A stretch of 64,000 bases of DNA from Nageia nagi (Eukaryota; Pinophyta), in the NCBI GenBank assembly GCA_050084985.1, contig JBITNC010000001.1:65038001-65102000 (forward strand), written 5' to 3'. Below, in pieces: positions 33,430-47,700 of the stretch (positions are counted from its first letter, which is position 1; every line of letters starts with the position of its first letter). Both the position numbers and the translations under genes were made by a program. The notes beneath the pieces are model-generated. The model did no database searches. It saw only the letters and a program-made list of their open reading frames with translations, and was not told where the DNA came from.

Positions 33430-36400
33430 ACCTAATGAAGATGAGGAAAAGAAGAAAATTGAACTTTTTCACATCAAGGTGCAAGCTAAGAAGACTAGGA
33501 TTGATACATTATTTGATTCTGATCTCAAGCTAACTTAATTGCAGAAAAGTATGTCAAATCTCTTGCACTCACTACTCAACCTTATCCAAACCCATATCCA
33601 TTGGGATGGGTTAATAAAAATTCAAAGTTAAAGGTAACACAACAATGCAAGTTGTAATTTGGGATTAATAGGGAGTACATTGATGAAGTTTTACTTGATG
33701 TTGTTCCTTTGGATATTTGTGGGATTGTGCTTGGTAGTCCTTATCTATGGGAAAGAGATGCTTTATTTTATAGAAAGGAAAACAAATATAGACTCATTAA
33801 AGATGGAATTGAATACATGGTTAGTGCTCATCAAAATAAGAAAAAGGATATTTGTTTGATTACTACAGGACAAGCAAAGAGACTAATCAATACAGGACAA
33901 ATGTTTGTACTTGCAATGGTGAAATCTCAAGATGAAGTAGAAATCATAAAGGCACTTAAGGATTGTGAACCACAATACAAAGAAGAAGTAAAAGAGGTAA
34001 TTTCTAAATTTGAAGATTTATTTCAAGTACCTAAAGAACTTCCACCAAAAAGAGATATACAACATGAGATTCAATTACATCCTGATGTTGCACTTCCTAA
34101 TATTGGCTTATATAGAATTCTGCTTTGGAAATTGAAGAAATTAAGAAACAAGTCAAGGAATTGTTATATCAAGGAGTCATTAGACCTAGCACATCACCAT
34201 GTGGATCTCCTATTGTTATAATTCCAAAGAAAGATGGAACTTGGTGTATGTGTATTGATTACAGGGCACTAAATAAGATCACGGTTAAAAATTGATATCC
34301 TTTACCATGTGTTGATGATTTAATGGATCAATTACAAAAAGCTAGGCTTTTCACAAAATTGGATCTAAGAAGTGGTTATCATCAAGTATGAGTTAAAGAA
34401 GAGGATGTGTGGAAAACTACTTTTAAAACTAGGCAAAGATTGTTTGAATGGTTGGTTTTACTGTTTGGATTATGCAATGCTCCTGCTACTTTCATGCATG
34501 TAATGAATGAGGTTTTAAAGCCTTTCATTGATGATTTTGTTATTATGTATCTTGATGATATTCTCATTTACAGTGATAATTAGAAAGATCATGTGGTACA
34601 TATTCGTAAAGTGTTTGAAGTTTTAAGGGAAGCAAAACTCTATTTGAAGATGTCTAAGTGTGAGTTTGTCAGGAAAAGTTTAACCTATCTTGGCCATATT
34701 GTAGGTGAAGGTCAATTGAGGATAGATCCTATAAAAATTGAGACTATGTTGAAATGGCCTACTCCCACTAATGTGATAGAGACTAGGAGTTTTCTTGGGG
34801 CAATACAATATTTACGCAAGTTTATTGCTAACTTTTCTTACATGGCTTCTCCACTTCATGCAATTACAGGAAAGAGTCATGGATTTCAGTGGGGAGGGAA
34901 AGAACAACATGCTTTTGAATTACTTAAAGAAAAAATTAGTAATGCTCTAGTACTTGCTTTGCCTAACCTTCAGAAATCTTTTGAAATTGAAACTGATGCT
35001 AGTGACTATGCTATGGGTGAAGTTTTATTGTAGGAAAAACATCCGGTTTGCTATCACTCAAAAATGTTTACCAGTGCGGTAAGAAACTATCCCACATATG
35101 AAAAAGAGTTGTATGCATTAGTTCAAAGTGTTAAGAAATGGAAGCACTATTTGGTAGGTAAAGAGACAATAATTCATATAGACCATCAACCCTTGCAATA
35201 TCTTCAGTCACAATCTAAGTTGCAACAATCTAGGCACTTTCGTTGGATGGGATTTTTGCAACAATTTCATTTGGTGATTAAGTATAAGAAGGATACTCAA
35301 AATAAAATTGCTGATATGTTGTCTAGGCCTCCAATAGTTGCCAATGTTGTGATTCTGCAAAATAGTTCTTTAATGCATGAGGGTATAAAGAACAATATAT
35401 GGTTGATCCTGATTTCCAAAATGTCTATCATAGATTGAGTCTTGGTAATGAGATTGGAAATTATGAATTTCATTTGCATGATGGATTACTTTTTCATTTG
35501 GGCAAACTTTGTATTCCTAATGGTGAGAGGAATTATTTGATTAGGGAAGCTCATACTTCTCATATTTCAGTGCACTTTGGTGTTGGAAAAACTCTTGCTA
35601 ATCTACAAAGGTATTGTTACTGGCCTGAAATGCAAGAAAATGTATCCAAATATATCAAAGGTTGTGTGTTATGCAGTGTAAGCAAACCCAATAATAGGAA
35701 AATTGGTCTTTATATGCCATTGTCCATTCCTACATGACCATGGGAGAGTATTTCTATGGATTTTGTTGGAGGTTTACCTATGTCTAAGAGAGGTTATGAT
35801 TATTTATATGTGGTTGTGGATAGATTCAGTAAGATGTGTATTCTAATTCCATGTAAAAAAACTATGACAGGTCAAGAGGTAGCTAATATTTTTTTTACTT
35901 ATGTATGGGTACATTTTGATCTTCCTACTTCTATCATTTCTGATAAGGATTCCAAGTTTCTTGGAAAATTTTGGACTTCTTTGTGGGAAAGGATGGACAT
36001 TAAGCTAAAGAGGAGTACAGCTTTTCATCCATAGATAGATGGTCAAACAGAGGTGGTAAACAGGATGATGGTACACCTATTACGGGGTTATAATGGTAAG
36101 CATCCTAATACTTAGGATGAGCATTTGAATTATATATAGCATGCATATAATTGAGCTTTACATTCTTCTACTAACAAAACACCTTTTGAGACTTATTTTG
36201 GTTATTTGCCAAAATCACCTTTCGATATGGCTTTTGCTTCAACAAGTGATGGAGATATAGTTCTTCATAATGAGGAGGAGCAGGAAAAGAATTTTATTGA
36301 GAGGATCAGATTGATTCATCAGAAGGTAAAAGAATAGTTGGAGAAGAGTCAGGCCAAGTATAAGGAGAGGCATGATCATCATCAGGTGGATCATAAATTT

Positions 36401-36828
36401 TAGGTTGGGGATCAGGTATGGCTTCATCTCAGTAAGGAGAGACAACATGGTGAAGGAAAGAAGTTGAAACCAATAAGGTATGGACCATTTACCATTATTG
36501 GTCAAGTTAGAGATAATGCATTTCAATTAGAATTACCACCCTATATGCAAATGTATTTTGTTATTAATGTTGAGAACTTGAAGTTGTATGAACCAACCTT
36601 AGTTGTAGAAAATACAGATGTTATGTTACCGTCAGTAGAGGATTTAGCCCCTAAGCAAATGAATGTGTTGGTTGAGGATGTAGTATTGGAAAGAAGCAAT
36701 TATCATCTCATAGTGGCATACATGAGGTGTGGCATATTGGAGTGAAGGGCCAACATCCACACAAGGCCAAGTGGTATGCAGTTGATCGGGTGAGGGAGCT
36801 CTACCCTCACCTCATTTCATCATCCTAA
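33430..36828 (+). pseudogene. Pol of element B: protease, RT, RNase H, integrase
   Basis: In order: protease active site near 33510 (TLFDS, followed by a one-base shift), PLDICGIVLGSPYLWERDA (33.7 kb), RT with [29 protein letters not shown] and [11 protein letters not shown] (34.23-34.58 kb; both catalytic Asp of the YxDD-type box present as LDD), RT connection and RNase H (KSLTYLGHIVGEGQL; IETDASDYAMG; EKELYALVQSVKKWKHYL), integrase zinc region (35.4-35.7 kb, CVLCSVSKPNNRK), core (MDFVGGLPMSKRGYDYL, FDLPTSIISDKDSKF) and a C-terminal GPF domain (RYGPFTIIGQV) with NVENLKLYEP. The tail HPHKAKWYAVDRVRELYPHL ends at TAA 36826-36828. At least seven stops or shifts interrupt it. The tail looks like a degenerate chromodomain, but lineage remains open. 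Confidence 0.85.
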
Positions 36829-36868
36829 ATGCTTTTGGGGATAAAAGCTCTCTCTCAATGGGAAGGAA

Positions 36869-38051
36869 TGATCCAAAATTTGGATCCCTTCAACATTTAG
36901 TAATATCCATTTTAGTGTGTTCATTATGATCATCTTATCTTCAGCTTTCTGATGCTTCTTTCGGATCAAGAATTTGAGTCCGTATGTGGAAGATATGGTA
37001 TTAATTTAGTTTGAGTATTTTGAAAAAAAAAAGATTAAAAAAAATAAAAATTCAAATGTGTTTGGTGGCCAACAAAGGGGGGGACCCATCGGACCACGTA
37101 GGAGGAGGTAATATGCATGGAGTGCCTACATGGAAGGTGAGGCATGCATGGAAGGTTGACCACATGATTGCCAACGTGGAGGTGAGGTGGGTGAAAATCG
37201 TGTGGAGAACACCTATTGGAGACCACCCGCATGACTGCCATGCCACTTGTACATGACTGCTAGCCATCCATCTATGCATGACTACCAACCAAACCATCTG
37301 ACTACCAGTGAGACCGCCCACACCATCGTTTGACCGCTAGCCAAGCTGCCAGTCAACCAGGTTGACTTCTTCCCAGCATGCACCACGTATCACCACTACA
37401 GTGCATCCACCTGATTTTAAGTTTTTTTAATGTATTTTGTTGTTTTCAAAGGTTTATGGTGATTTTTGATTTGCCTAAGGTCCTATTATTAGGCTAAGCT
37501 AATTTTGTCAGCCTAAAATAGTCTAGAGAGCGTATTATTTCAATTTCAGAGTTCATTTTGGGGAGATTTTTACAACCATTTGAGCCCAAATTTGACAAGA
37601 AGATCAAGGAGGTTAATAGGTATTTGAAAATAGGTTTTTTTATCAAATTTCCTAGTTGTAATACTCTCCAATTTTAGCCCCCAAAATTGTATAAAAGGGG
37701 AGCAAATTGGACGTGAAAAAAAGGAGGATTTCAGGAAGGTTATTTTCAGTTCTTGTTGTGATTTTTAGAGTTCTGAGTGTGTTATGAATGTGAGAGGAGG
37801 TTTTTAAGGACCATGGAGGCCTTGTAAAGTGATTCCACCCATTGATAGTAGAGAGCTTTTGAGCTGGATGTAGCCCAAACTGGGTGAACCAGGATAAGTT
37901 TGCTTGTCTCTTTCTATGGTGAATGCTTTTCTCTTCTCTATGTTTACAATTATTTTCTTGATTTTCCTTTACAAGCACTTAATTGTTTTAAGTGTGAATT
38001 GATCCTAAGAAAAGGTTAAATTGAAATTTTAATCTTATAGTTTATGGATCA
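36869..38051 (+). repeat. 3' LTR of element B
   Basis: Begins TGATCCAAAA after the purine tract AATGGGAAGGAA (36857-36868), ends TGGATCA. TATA box at 37690-37698. Minus-strand open frames at 37035-37321 lie in the GC-rich block and match nothing known. Confidence 0.95.
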
Positions 38052-38056
38052 TACAA

Positions 38057-40080
38057 AGATGCAAAAGATACTCCCTTACTAAGATTTTAATGAAGTATTA
38101 CCATTACATGTTATTGGAGTTGAACCTTCAAGAGTTGGAGGACGAATAACATAGATTCATGCTACAGTTGTATTTTTTTAAATTGTACATATGGATAATG
38201 CTAATTAGTCCATTTTGATGTAGTAGGCTTAGATGGAACATAGTAACATATATTGTAAGCTAAAGGAGATATCTTATGTATAAAGATCTATAATAGAGGA
38301 TCATGTAAACATTTGTGCATTTAATATTGATGTCTAATGTGATTAGGAACAAACGATGAAAAGAGTTATGCTTTGAATCATAATAGATGTTGTGGAAAAA
38401 GAACTTTATTTTTGTTATTAATACATTAGATGAGAGTTCTTTACTGATTTTAGTATGTGATATGCCTTGATCATGTTAATTGATGTATTGAATTAATAAT
38501 TTTACAGTTTTATAAAGTAGTAATTTTGTCTAGTTATTATTTTAGTTATAGAAAAATCTCTTAATTAATATCCATTTGTTATTATTTATAAATCAAAATA
38601 TTTGTTAATAGAAAAGAAGAGTTGAACCATACATGAAAAATTATATTAAGAGTTTGATTACATTGTTGAGTTGGCTATAAATGATGTACTAAAAATTGTT
38701 AGTATGCAAAACTAAAAAAGAGAACTATTGTATGCTTTCATATCATTGATTTATATTTACAACATTATGGAATAATTCTTTAGGGTGAGTTGATGTTTAA
38801 ATTAATAGAATATAGTTTATAGATGAAATGTTACAATAGGGAAAAGATTGGATTGTTCATATGATAGTCATACTTATCCTTAATATGAAATTAGAACTCT
38901 TAGCAAGTATCCAAATGGACACTAGTAAATCTAGAAATACCACAATGTATTTTCTATTTGTCAGATCCATTAAAAGACAAAGGTAATGTGTGGCTCAAAT
39001 AATATATTCAACCCATCATATAGTTTGAAAGTTTGACATCAGATTTATCTTATTTAGTTGATCAACATATTGTAAATTTTAGAAAAATGTTTAAGCTGAT
39101 TCACTTTAGTTTGTAACTAAAGCTTATGATATAGATTTTAATAGTAACTAAGAATCTAAACTTAGATAAATAGTATGGTTCTTATTGAGTTAATGAAATG
39201 GATCAATTTCAATTATTAGAGAATAAGAGATAGATATTTTGCTTTTATGGTTACACTTGGAACCTATTTCATTCTCTTCAAACAACCATATGAAAATATA
39301 TAAATTGATATAAAGAACTAACATATGATTTTAGGAGAATGGAATTAAAAGGCCTTTTTTTCATTGGTTTTCTAATAGAAGATTTAATAATCATGTGACC
39401 AACAATTATCTCCAAAGAAACTTAGAGGTTGGAAAGGATAAATATGAAATGTTTTTGGAAACATATAGGCAAATCTAACTTATAGTATACTAACATTTGG
39501 TACTTTATTACACCTTTCAAGGATAAATGATTCTTAGGTAGATGTACCAGATCTAAATGACTACATTTCTAAGAAAGATAAGGTCCATAAGTCAAGATCT
39601 CTAAGCTTGAAGATATAACCTACAAAGAATGAAATGACTAGGAAGACTTTATAACTCTACCAAAAGGGAATATCGATATAGAAAAGAATCAATATCATTC
39701 TAATGATAATAATTGTGTGAAGTGTAATATGGTATTTGACCATGGATGGATTGTGATATGAATTAAGAGCATAAAAGGCTCTTATTCATAATCAATTCTT
39801 AGGTGAATAACTTATATGGTAAATATTCCATATATTTAAATGGTAAATATTTCATGTTCTATTCACCAAAGGACAACTTATATGGTAAAAATTTCATATA
39901 TTAAAATTGTAAAGATTTCATAAAAGGGTACTGTGACTACAACACTATCTTGAATGACAAAGTACTTCTTGATACTCACATGCTAAACACAATTGTAAGC
40001 ATAAATTTATGTGTTTTATGTAGTCATTATTGTGTATATTGATGCAAATAAAAAAAATACTTAAATATTGGTACATAACA
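38057..40080 (+). repeat. 5' LTR of element C, second part
   Basis: Continues the 5' LTR after element B and one TACAA copy; aligns with 46214-48128. Near its end (39808-39912) it carries repeated TGGTAAA-ATTTCAT units, present as TGGTAAAGATTCCAT in the 3' LTR (47880-47966). Ends ATAACA, followed by a degenerate primer site. Confidence 0.85.
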
Positions 40081-40082
40081 TT

Positions 40083-40091
40083 TGATATCCA
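40083..40091 (+). other. Degenerate primer binding site of element C
   Basis: TGATATCCA two bases after the 5' LTR matches seven of nine bases of the iMet complement TGGTATCAG. The match is weak, but the place is right. Confidence 0.45.
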
Positions 40092-40157
40092 TTTTCTATA
40101 AAAGTCCTACTTGTCTAGAGAGTTTCTCAACCATTATTTTCATTTTTGCAAAGAAGA

Positions 40158-41360
40158 ATGGTTGAAACTCAAAGAGGTAGAGGTAGGTTTAGGGTTCATG
40201 GAAGGGGAAAGAGTAGAGGAAGAAAATTTGAACTTAGCTTTAGTGCTTCAAGTTAGAATAATGCTCAGATTAGCAAAAGTAATAATAGAACTAAGATTAG
40301 CAAAAGTAATAATAGAACTAATAATGTTGAACCTGACCATAACCATCAACATGACGGTTTTGGTGAAAATAGAGTTATTCTTGAGGTAACTATGGAATAG
40401 ATACAAAAGTAATTATAGGAGAATCAATAATTAATTAATTAGCTCCTTAAATCCCAATACAAAATGAATGGGGAACTATTTGATGATCTGTTGTAGTAAT
40501 AGAGGATATAAGTCATAGAAGAGTTAACTAAGGATATGAGACATTTTCAATTGACCAAATTTAGTGGTAAGAATATAGAAGAAGTTGAAGGGTGGCTCAC
40601 TAAACTAGAATACAATTTTCCCATTAAGTGGTTAGTTATAAATAAAAAATAATATTAATTGCTTTTAATTTGGATAAATTATATACTAAGTGGTGGAAAA
40701 CATATCTTACAAATTCTACCAAGAAAACTATAGATGTCGATTAGGATGAATTTGGAAATGTTTTCAAGGATTTATATTTGACTATCCAGTACTTTACAGA
40801 GAAGCAAAATGAATTCTTCAAAATTTAGTAAAGAAACCTTTCCATAGAAGCATATTACCAATAGTATATCAAACTTATCAAGTACATGCTTACTTTTGAG
40901 AAGATTGAACAACTAAAAACACAAAGGTTCATTCTAGGATCAGAAGCTAAGAATTGGAACAATTATAAATCTTAATGAACTTGATATAGTTTAGAAGGCT
41001 ATTAACCTTGCAAAAAAAGAACTAAATTAAGCTGCTAGGAAATTGATGTCTAAACAACTTAGAGTGTCAAAAGCTGAAAAGAAAAAGGAAGAGAAAAAAA
41101 AATAACTAAGGACAATCAAAGTGAAATAATAGTTAGAAAAAGAAACCAACTGATGAAGGAAAGAAACCTAAAAAGAAGGGGAAAAGCCATCAAAACCAGC
41201 AAAATAAGTTTGGAAAGAAGCAAAATCAGGAGTATGATCCTCATAGAGATGTAAAAATAAGTAAACCCACTCCTAATGAAGCTAATACTAAAAACAAATG
41301 ACCTAATAATGGGTGCTATCACTATGGAAGACCACACTACTTAGCATAATGTCCAAATAA
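40158..41360 (+). pseudogene. Gag of element C
   Basis: An ATG at 40158 opens an Arg/Gly-rich N-terminus (VETQRGRGRFRVHGRGKSRG). A 27-bp direct duplication (40268-40321, AGATTAGCAAAAGTAATAAT start) follows. Capsid-like pieces appear at 40.55-41.0 kb (LTKFSGKNIEEVEGWLTKLE; KWWKTYLTNSTKK). A zinc knuckle at about 41310-41360 reads GCYHYGRPHYLA and then CPNK, with Tyr at the second Cys and a stop before the last Cys. Many stops and shifts. The Lys-rich stretch at 41.05-41.25 kb is the usual basic linker. Confidence 0.7.
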
Positions 41361-41399
41361 GGAGCCTAGAGTTGGTAATAAAATCTCTTTCAAGGAAAA

Positions 41400-44300
41400 C
41401 CATCGCATTTATGCTACCACATATAAGCAGAATTTAGATAACCATGCCTCCACCATCATTTTGGAAGGTAAGATTATTGATTAATAAGTTTCCATTTTGA
41501 TAGATTATGGAGCAATAGAAAGCTTCATATCATCTTACATTATTGATAAATTGCCTACAAAAAGTTATAAAGGTTATGCTTGATGTTTTAATAACCCTAC
41601 CAGAATTTGAATCCAAAGTTCATTTGCATATAGTTCATCTACTATCATATGAGATCATTTTGGGCCTAGATTGGTTACTTATGGATAAGTCCAAGGTAAA
41701 TATACATGAAAGGTCATTAAAAGTTATTAAATTAGATTGAGAAAAAATAGTTTTGCATAGCATTAAGAAAAATTTATGCATTCATCCTTTGTCAAACTTG
41801 CAAATTACAAATCTAGCCAAAAAGGGGTGTCAACTCTTTGCTATCAGCATTCATTTAGATGACTAAATCAATGAAACTAATTCATTTGAGTTGTATTTAG
41901 TTCTATAGATGTTTTTCCTACCAAACTTCCTAGGATTTCACTAGTTAGGGAGTTCAATTTCTCTATCAAGTTAATACTAGGAGCTGATCCTATAACTAGA
42001 GTTCCATATCGTATGACCACTTAAAAAGTGCAAGAACTCAAAATTTAGTTACAATAACTCTTATACAAAGGTATGATAAAGCATAATGTGTCTCCTTAGG
42101 GTTCTTTAATACTTTTTGTGAAGAAAAATTATGGAACCATAAGACTTTGTATTGATTATAGAATGTTGAATAAGATTACTATTAAAAATAGATATCCTCT
42201 ACCTAGAATTGATGATCTTTTCTACTAACTTCAAGGAGCTTGTGTGTTCTCTAAAATAGATCTCAGATCTAGTTATCACCAACTTAGGATTAAATTTGAA
42301 GATACCTTTAAAACAACCTTTAAAACTCACTATGGACATTACAAGTTTACTTTTTTTACCTTTGTCTTAACAAATTCCCTACTAGCTTTTATGAATCTTA
42401 TGAGTAGTTTCTTCAGAGGGTATGTAAATAACTTTGTACTGGTAGTTTTGGATGATATATCAATCTATTCTAAAAATGAAGAGGAACATAATTTGCATTT
42501 GAAACTCACCTTGGAATTACTGATGAAAAATTAGTTATATGGTAAATTATCTGAATGTGAGTTCTTCACTCTATAGGTTCAATATCTTGGGGATATTATT
42601 TTAGCTAGTAGGCTAGTTGTAGATGCTCAAAAGATTAAATAAGTCATAGATTAGGCTACCCCAACTAATGTGTCTAAATTTCATAGATTCATGGGGTTAG
42701 CTACTTACTATCATAAATTTGTAAAAGGCTTTTCAAAAATAGTATTTACAATAACCCAACTTCAGCAAAAAGGTAAAAAGTTTATTTGGGATGAGAAGTA
42801 TGAATCAACCTTCTCTAATATTAAATAAAGTTTGACTTTAGCCCCAATTATGAAATTACCAGACCTGCAAAAAACCTTCACTATGTGTACATATGCTTGC
42901 ATTAAAGGTTTGGGTGGAGTAATTATGCAAGAAAGTGCTACAGTGGCTTATGAATCTCTTAAACTCAAAGATCATGAAAGGAATTATCCCACACATGATT
43001 TGGAGATGGTAGAAATTATGCATGAATTAAACATATGGTGATATTATTTATTAAGTATACATTTTTGCCTTAAAATTGATCACTATATTTTGTAATATCT
43101 ATTCACCCACCACTATTGAATGCTAGACAAAGGCATTGGATGGAATTTTGAGTAGAGTATGATTTGCAAATAGAATACATTAAAGGTAAAGAAAATAAAG
43201 TAGTTGATGCACTCAATAGGAAAAGACATAATCTGATGGAAATTTTAAGTTATAAATTTGATTTAAAAGATAGAGGTTTAAAGCCAAATATGCCTTTTGT
43301 AATAATAAAAAGGTTCAAATTTAGCAAGGGTTGCAAAAAGGGTTCCTTATAAAAAATGATGGATTATTGTGTTTTGGTAGTAGATTAGTCATATATATAA
43401 AAGGAAACCCTAGAAAGTAAATTATGTATGAACTACATCACACTCCCTTCTCTGCTCACCTTGAAGTTGATAAAATGACAAAGAATGCTAAAAAGTAATT
43501 TTATTGGTTTGGGATGAAAAGGGATATCATAGAATATGTGGCTAGATGTTTCAAATGTTAGCAACTCAAGATTGAGAGAATCAAACCTATTGGTAGCTTA
43601 CAACCACTTGAAGTACCATCCCATAAATGGCATTCAATAAGTATGGATTTTATTGTAGGTCTACCTAGAACTAGGTTTCACCATGATTATATTTTTTTGT
43701 GGCAGACATACTTTCAAAGGTAACCCATTTTATTCCTAGAAATACTTTGAATGATGTCATTAGAGGTGCCCAAAAATTCATGAAATAAGTATTTAGGTTA
43801 CATGGTATTCTTGAAAAATATAGTTTTAGACTATGATAATAAATTTACTTCTAGGTTTTGGAAAATACGTCACAAGGAAATAGGTACTGAGTTAAATTTT
43901 AGCACAACTTATCATCTTAAGTATGATGGTCAAACTGAGAGAGCTAACCATATTTTGGAAGATATGCTTTGAATGTATTGTATGAATAGTCTAGGTAAAT
44001 GGGAAGAATATTTACATCTAATAGACTTTTCTTATAATAATGCATTTCAAACATCTTTAGGCATGGCTCCATTTTAAGCTCTTTATGGGAAAAAATATCA
44101 AACCCTTGTTTCCTAGAATAATCTAGAAGATAGAGTGGTCATTCATCCAAAATTAATAAAAGAAATGAAGAATAAACTTAAAAATATTCAAAGGAAACTT
44201 AAATAAGCCTCTAATAGGAGTAAAAGTTTGGTTGATCTTAAATGAACCCCTCAAGAATTCCAAGTTGGAGATAAGACATTTCTCAAGGTCAAACCTAGAA

Positions 44301-44695
44301 AAAGTTCAATCAATACCTCAAAATTGATAACAATATTTGTTGTACCATTTATAGTTTTACATAAAGTTAATCCAATGGGATACAAATTATAATTACCATC
44401 CAATCTATAAAAAATCCATAATGTGTTTCATGTTTCTCTGTTAAAGGTTTTCTTCCAATCCAACTCATGTTTGGGATGTGAACAAACTTCAAATGTCAAA
44501 CTCTCTCTCTCTCTCTATTGAAGTAAAACCTATCAAAATTATGGGATATCATTGTAGAACACTCAAGAATAATGAAATTGATGAATGCTTAGTGTAGTGG
44601 GATCAATTTTCTAAGTGCAATGCTACCTAGGAGAAGGTATCAAACATGAAACTATTGTTTCCTAATTTGGGATATCTAGAACAACTGAACTCATA
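41400..44695 (+). pseudogene. Pol of element C with chromodomain-like tail
   Basis: Protease: the frame at 41543-41740 has HLLSYEIILGLDWLLMDKSKV, the I-L-G-x-D-W-L block; the D-S/T-G position reads [45 protein letters not shown] and LVVLDDISIYSKNEEEH (42.1-42.5 kb). RNase H: TYACIKGLGGVIMQ, HERNYPTHDLEMVEIMH, QIEYIKGKENKVVDAL. Integrase: zinc region near 43.45-43.58 kb, [21 protein letters not shown] and YHLKYDGQTERANH (43.6-43.95 kb). Tail at 44.55-44.65 kb reads RTLKNNEIDECLV, WDQFSKCNATW and EKVSNMK, a chromodomain (W-x-x-(F/Y)-x-x-x-x-A-T-W-E), ending at TAA 44693. More than ten stops; inactive. Confidence 0.85.
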
Positions 44696-44724
44696 AGATT
44701 GAGTTCATTCCTAGGGGGAGAGTA

Positions 44725-47700
44725 TGTCATGGACCATTTCTTTCACCTTCTTAAATAGTTGTTTATTTTTCATCATACAAGATGGTTCTAACTTTTTCCA
44801 TGGTTAATTGCATAGTTAATGTGTGTTGAACTAGATTAATGTTAGAAAATGGTACAAGGTATGGTAACATTCTTCTGATTTGTATTGTTTAACTTGTAAA
44901 TTAAAAATATTAAATATTAGGTTAAGAGGTTAAGAAACTAAAAATAAATTAATTAAATAGAGTAACCAAAACCTAGCCTAAATTATGCCTAAACCTAATT
45001 GCCTCTAAAATATTCCCTACTTGTAAATATACCCTTTATCCTATCCAAATATTATCCTAAGTCTAAAGTAGTGATCAGAATTTGTAAATAATTGAGTAGA
45101 TGAAAAAACAATCTTTGAATATTTTTGGTCGATAAGGTTTTAATGTATAAATATTGATGAATTCTTTGTGGCCTAAAATTGATCATTTGATAGGAAAACC
45201 TAGGCTTAACCTAATACTCTAGAACATTCTCTAGTTTGGTGAATGTGATAGGGTTTACCTTGTTCTTCAAAGTTGCTGGTACTCTCTCATCATGGTGGAT
45301 AGTGGTAACATTAAAATTATTCTTTCATAATTTTGTGAGGTTTTAAGATGGACTTTATTTTTGTTCACTATATTTGTGATTATTATCCCTAATGGTATCA
45401 ACTTTGTTGGAGGCTTATCTGCAACCATGGAGCCTCCTTGTTTATCAATTAATTTTGTACTATTATGGGAAGAATCTTATCAGTTGCTATCCACCTTGAT
45501 GGTGGTAACAAATATTTATTTTATGGAGTTATATTGCTTAATTTGGAAGCATCTTTGTACATGGGAATTTAGGTAGTAGGAGTAGTCTTCTCTTTTCTAT
45601 GGGTGCCTAGACATAAGATTTTTCCTATTGGTTGGGGTGTTAATTGGTTTGTGTTAAATTTACCTATAAGTAGATTTTTTGGCTCTCTATATTTATTGGT
45701 TGTAAATGTAGGCTTGTTTTCATGTTACTATGAAACATCAATATTGTTCCATGTTAATGGAAGGGTTGAGTTTAAGTTTTTTGTAGTGTTGAAATTTTTA
45801 CCAAAACATGAATAATATATGGTATATGCAAACTTTAAGCATGTTGGATTTTGAATGATTAAAATGTTACTCTATGCATATTCATTAAATTTCTTTCATG
45901 AAATACCCTATTTTGTAGTAAAGTTTTAGGGCATAATTGGAAGGAAAACTCCCTATCAAATAGGAGTGTGGCTTCATCCACTAATGTTGTGAACAATTGA
46001 ACCTAAAATTTAAAGGGGTTTGAAACTTAAATACTATAAATACCAAGCATGGGGAAATAAAATGGTTTATACTATTGTTTTAAAGAAAAAGAGATTATTT
46101 TGAATTCATATATTGCACACCATGAATGCATAGTGTTTCAAATTATTAGTTTTAAGAGTTTTGAAGAAGTATATAGATGCATAATCATATTGCACATATA
46201 GTGGTAGCTACAAAGACATCAAAGATACTCCCTTATTGATATTTAAATGGAGTCTCACCATTACATGTTATTGTACGTGAACCTTTAGGAGTTGGAGTAT
46301 AAATGACATAGATTCATGCTACATTTTTATTTTGTTGAAGTTGTACATATGGATAATGCTAATTAGGCCATTTTGATGTAGTAGGCTTAGGTGGAACTTA
46401 GTAATATATTTTGTAAGATAAATAAGATATATTATGGATAGAGATCTATACTATAGGACCATGTAAACATTTGTGCATTTGATATTGATGTCTAATGTGA
46501 TTAGGAACAAATGATGAAAAGGGTTGTGTTTTAAATCATAATAGATGCTATGGAAAAAGGACCCTATTTTTATTATTAATGCATTAGATGAAAGTTTTGT
46601 GCTGGTTTTAGTATGTGATAGTCCTTGATCATATGTATTTATGGATTAAGTTAATAATTTAATAGTTTCATAGAGCAGTAATTTTATCCATTTTTTATTT
46701 TAGTTAAAGAAAACTCTCTTAATTGATATCCATTTGTTGTTATTTATAAATCAAAATCCTTGTTAATAGAAAAGAGGAGTTTAAACATGCATGATAAATT
46801 ATATTAAGAATATAATTACATTATTGAGTTGGCTATTAGTATGCAAAACTAAAAGTGAGAGTTGTTGTATGTTTTCATATCATTGATTTATATTTACAAC
46901 ATTATGGAATAATTCTTTGGGGTGAGTTGATGTTTAAATGAATAGAATATAGTTTATATATGAAATGTTACAATAGGGAAAAGATTGGGTTGTTAATATG
47001 ATAGTCATACTTATCCTTAATGAGAACTTAGAACTTTTAGCAAGTATCCAAATGGACACTAGTAAATCTAGATATACCATAATATATTTGACTATTTTTT
47101 AGATCTATTAAAGACAAAGGTAATGCATGGATTAGATAATGTATTCAAGCCATCATATAGTCTTAAAGTTTAACATCAGATTTATCTTATGTTTAGTTGA
47201 TCAACATATTGTAAATTACAAAAAACATGTAAGCCAATTCACTTTAGAATGTAACTAAAGCTGATGATGTAGATTTTAATAGTAACTAAGAATCCAAACT
47301 TATATAAATAGTATGGTCCTACTTGAGTTAATGAAATGGATCAATTTCAATTACTAGAGAATAAGAGATAAATCTTTTGGTTTTATGGTTACACTTAGAA
47401 CCTATTTCATTCTCTTGAAACAACCATTTAAAAACATAGAAATCAATATAAAGCACTAACATATGATTTTAGCGGAATGGAATTAAAAGACCTTTTATTC
47501 ATAGGTTTTCTAATAGAAGACCCAATAATGGAGAAACTTAAAGGTTGGAAAGGATAAACATGAATTATTTTTGGAAATAGGAAAATCTAACTTGTAGAAT
47601 AGTAATGTTTGGTTCTCCATACACCTTAACTCCATTTTTAAAGAAAGATAAGGTCCATAATTTAAGATATCAAAGGTTGAAGATATAACCTACATATCAT

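Larger units (their letters stand above)
26380..38051 (+). mobile_element. Ty3/gypsy element B, nested in the 5' LTR of C
   Basis: LTRs at 26380-27576 (1197 bp) and 36869-38051 (1183 bp), both TGATCCAAAA...TGGATCA, are flanked by a perfect duplication TACAA (26375-26379 and 38052-38056). An iMet primer binding site follows the 5' LTR, and a purine tract AATGGGAAGGAA precedes the 3' LTR. Gag, protease, RT, RNase H and integrase occur in order on the plus strand. Without element D it is about 7.0 kb. LTRs agree at around 92 percent by eye, the promoter half better than the 5' half. Coding frames are broken but easily recognised. Confidence 0.95.

Noticed and set aside
37035-37321. Overlapping minus-strand open frames in the 3' LTR of B
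   Set aside because: They lie in a GC-rich low-stop block of an LTR, are not open in the 5' LTR in the same way, and resemble nothing known.
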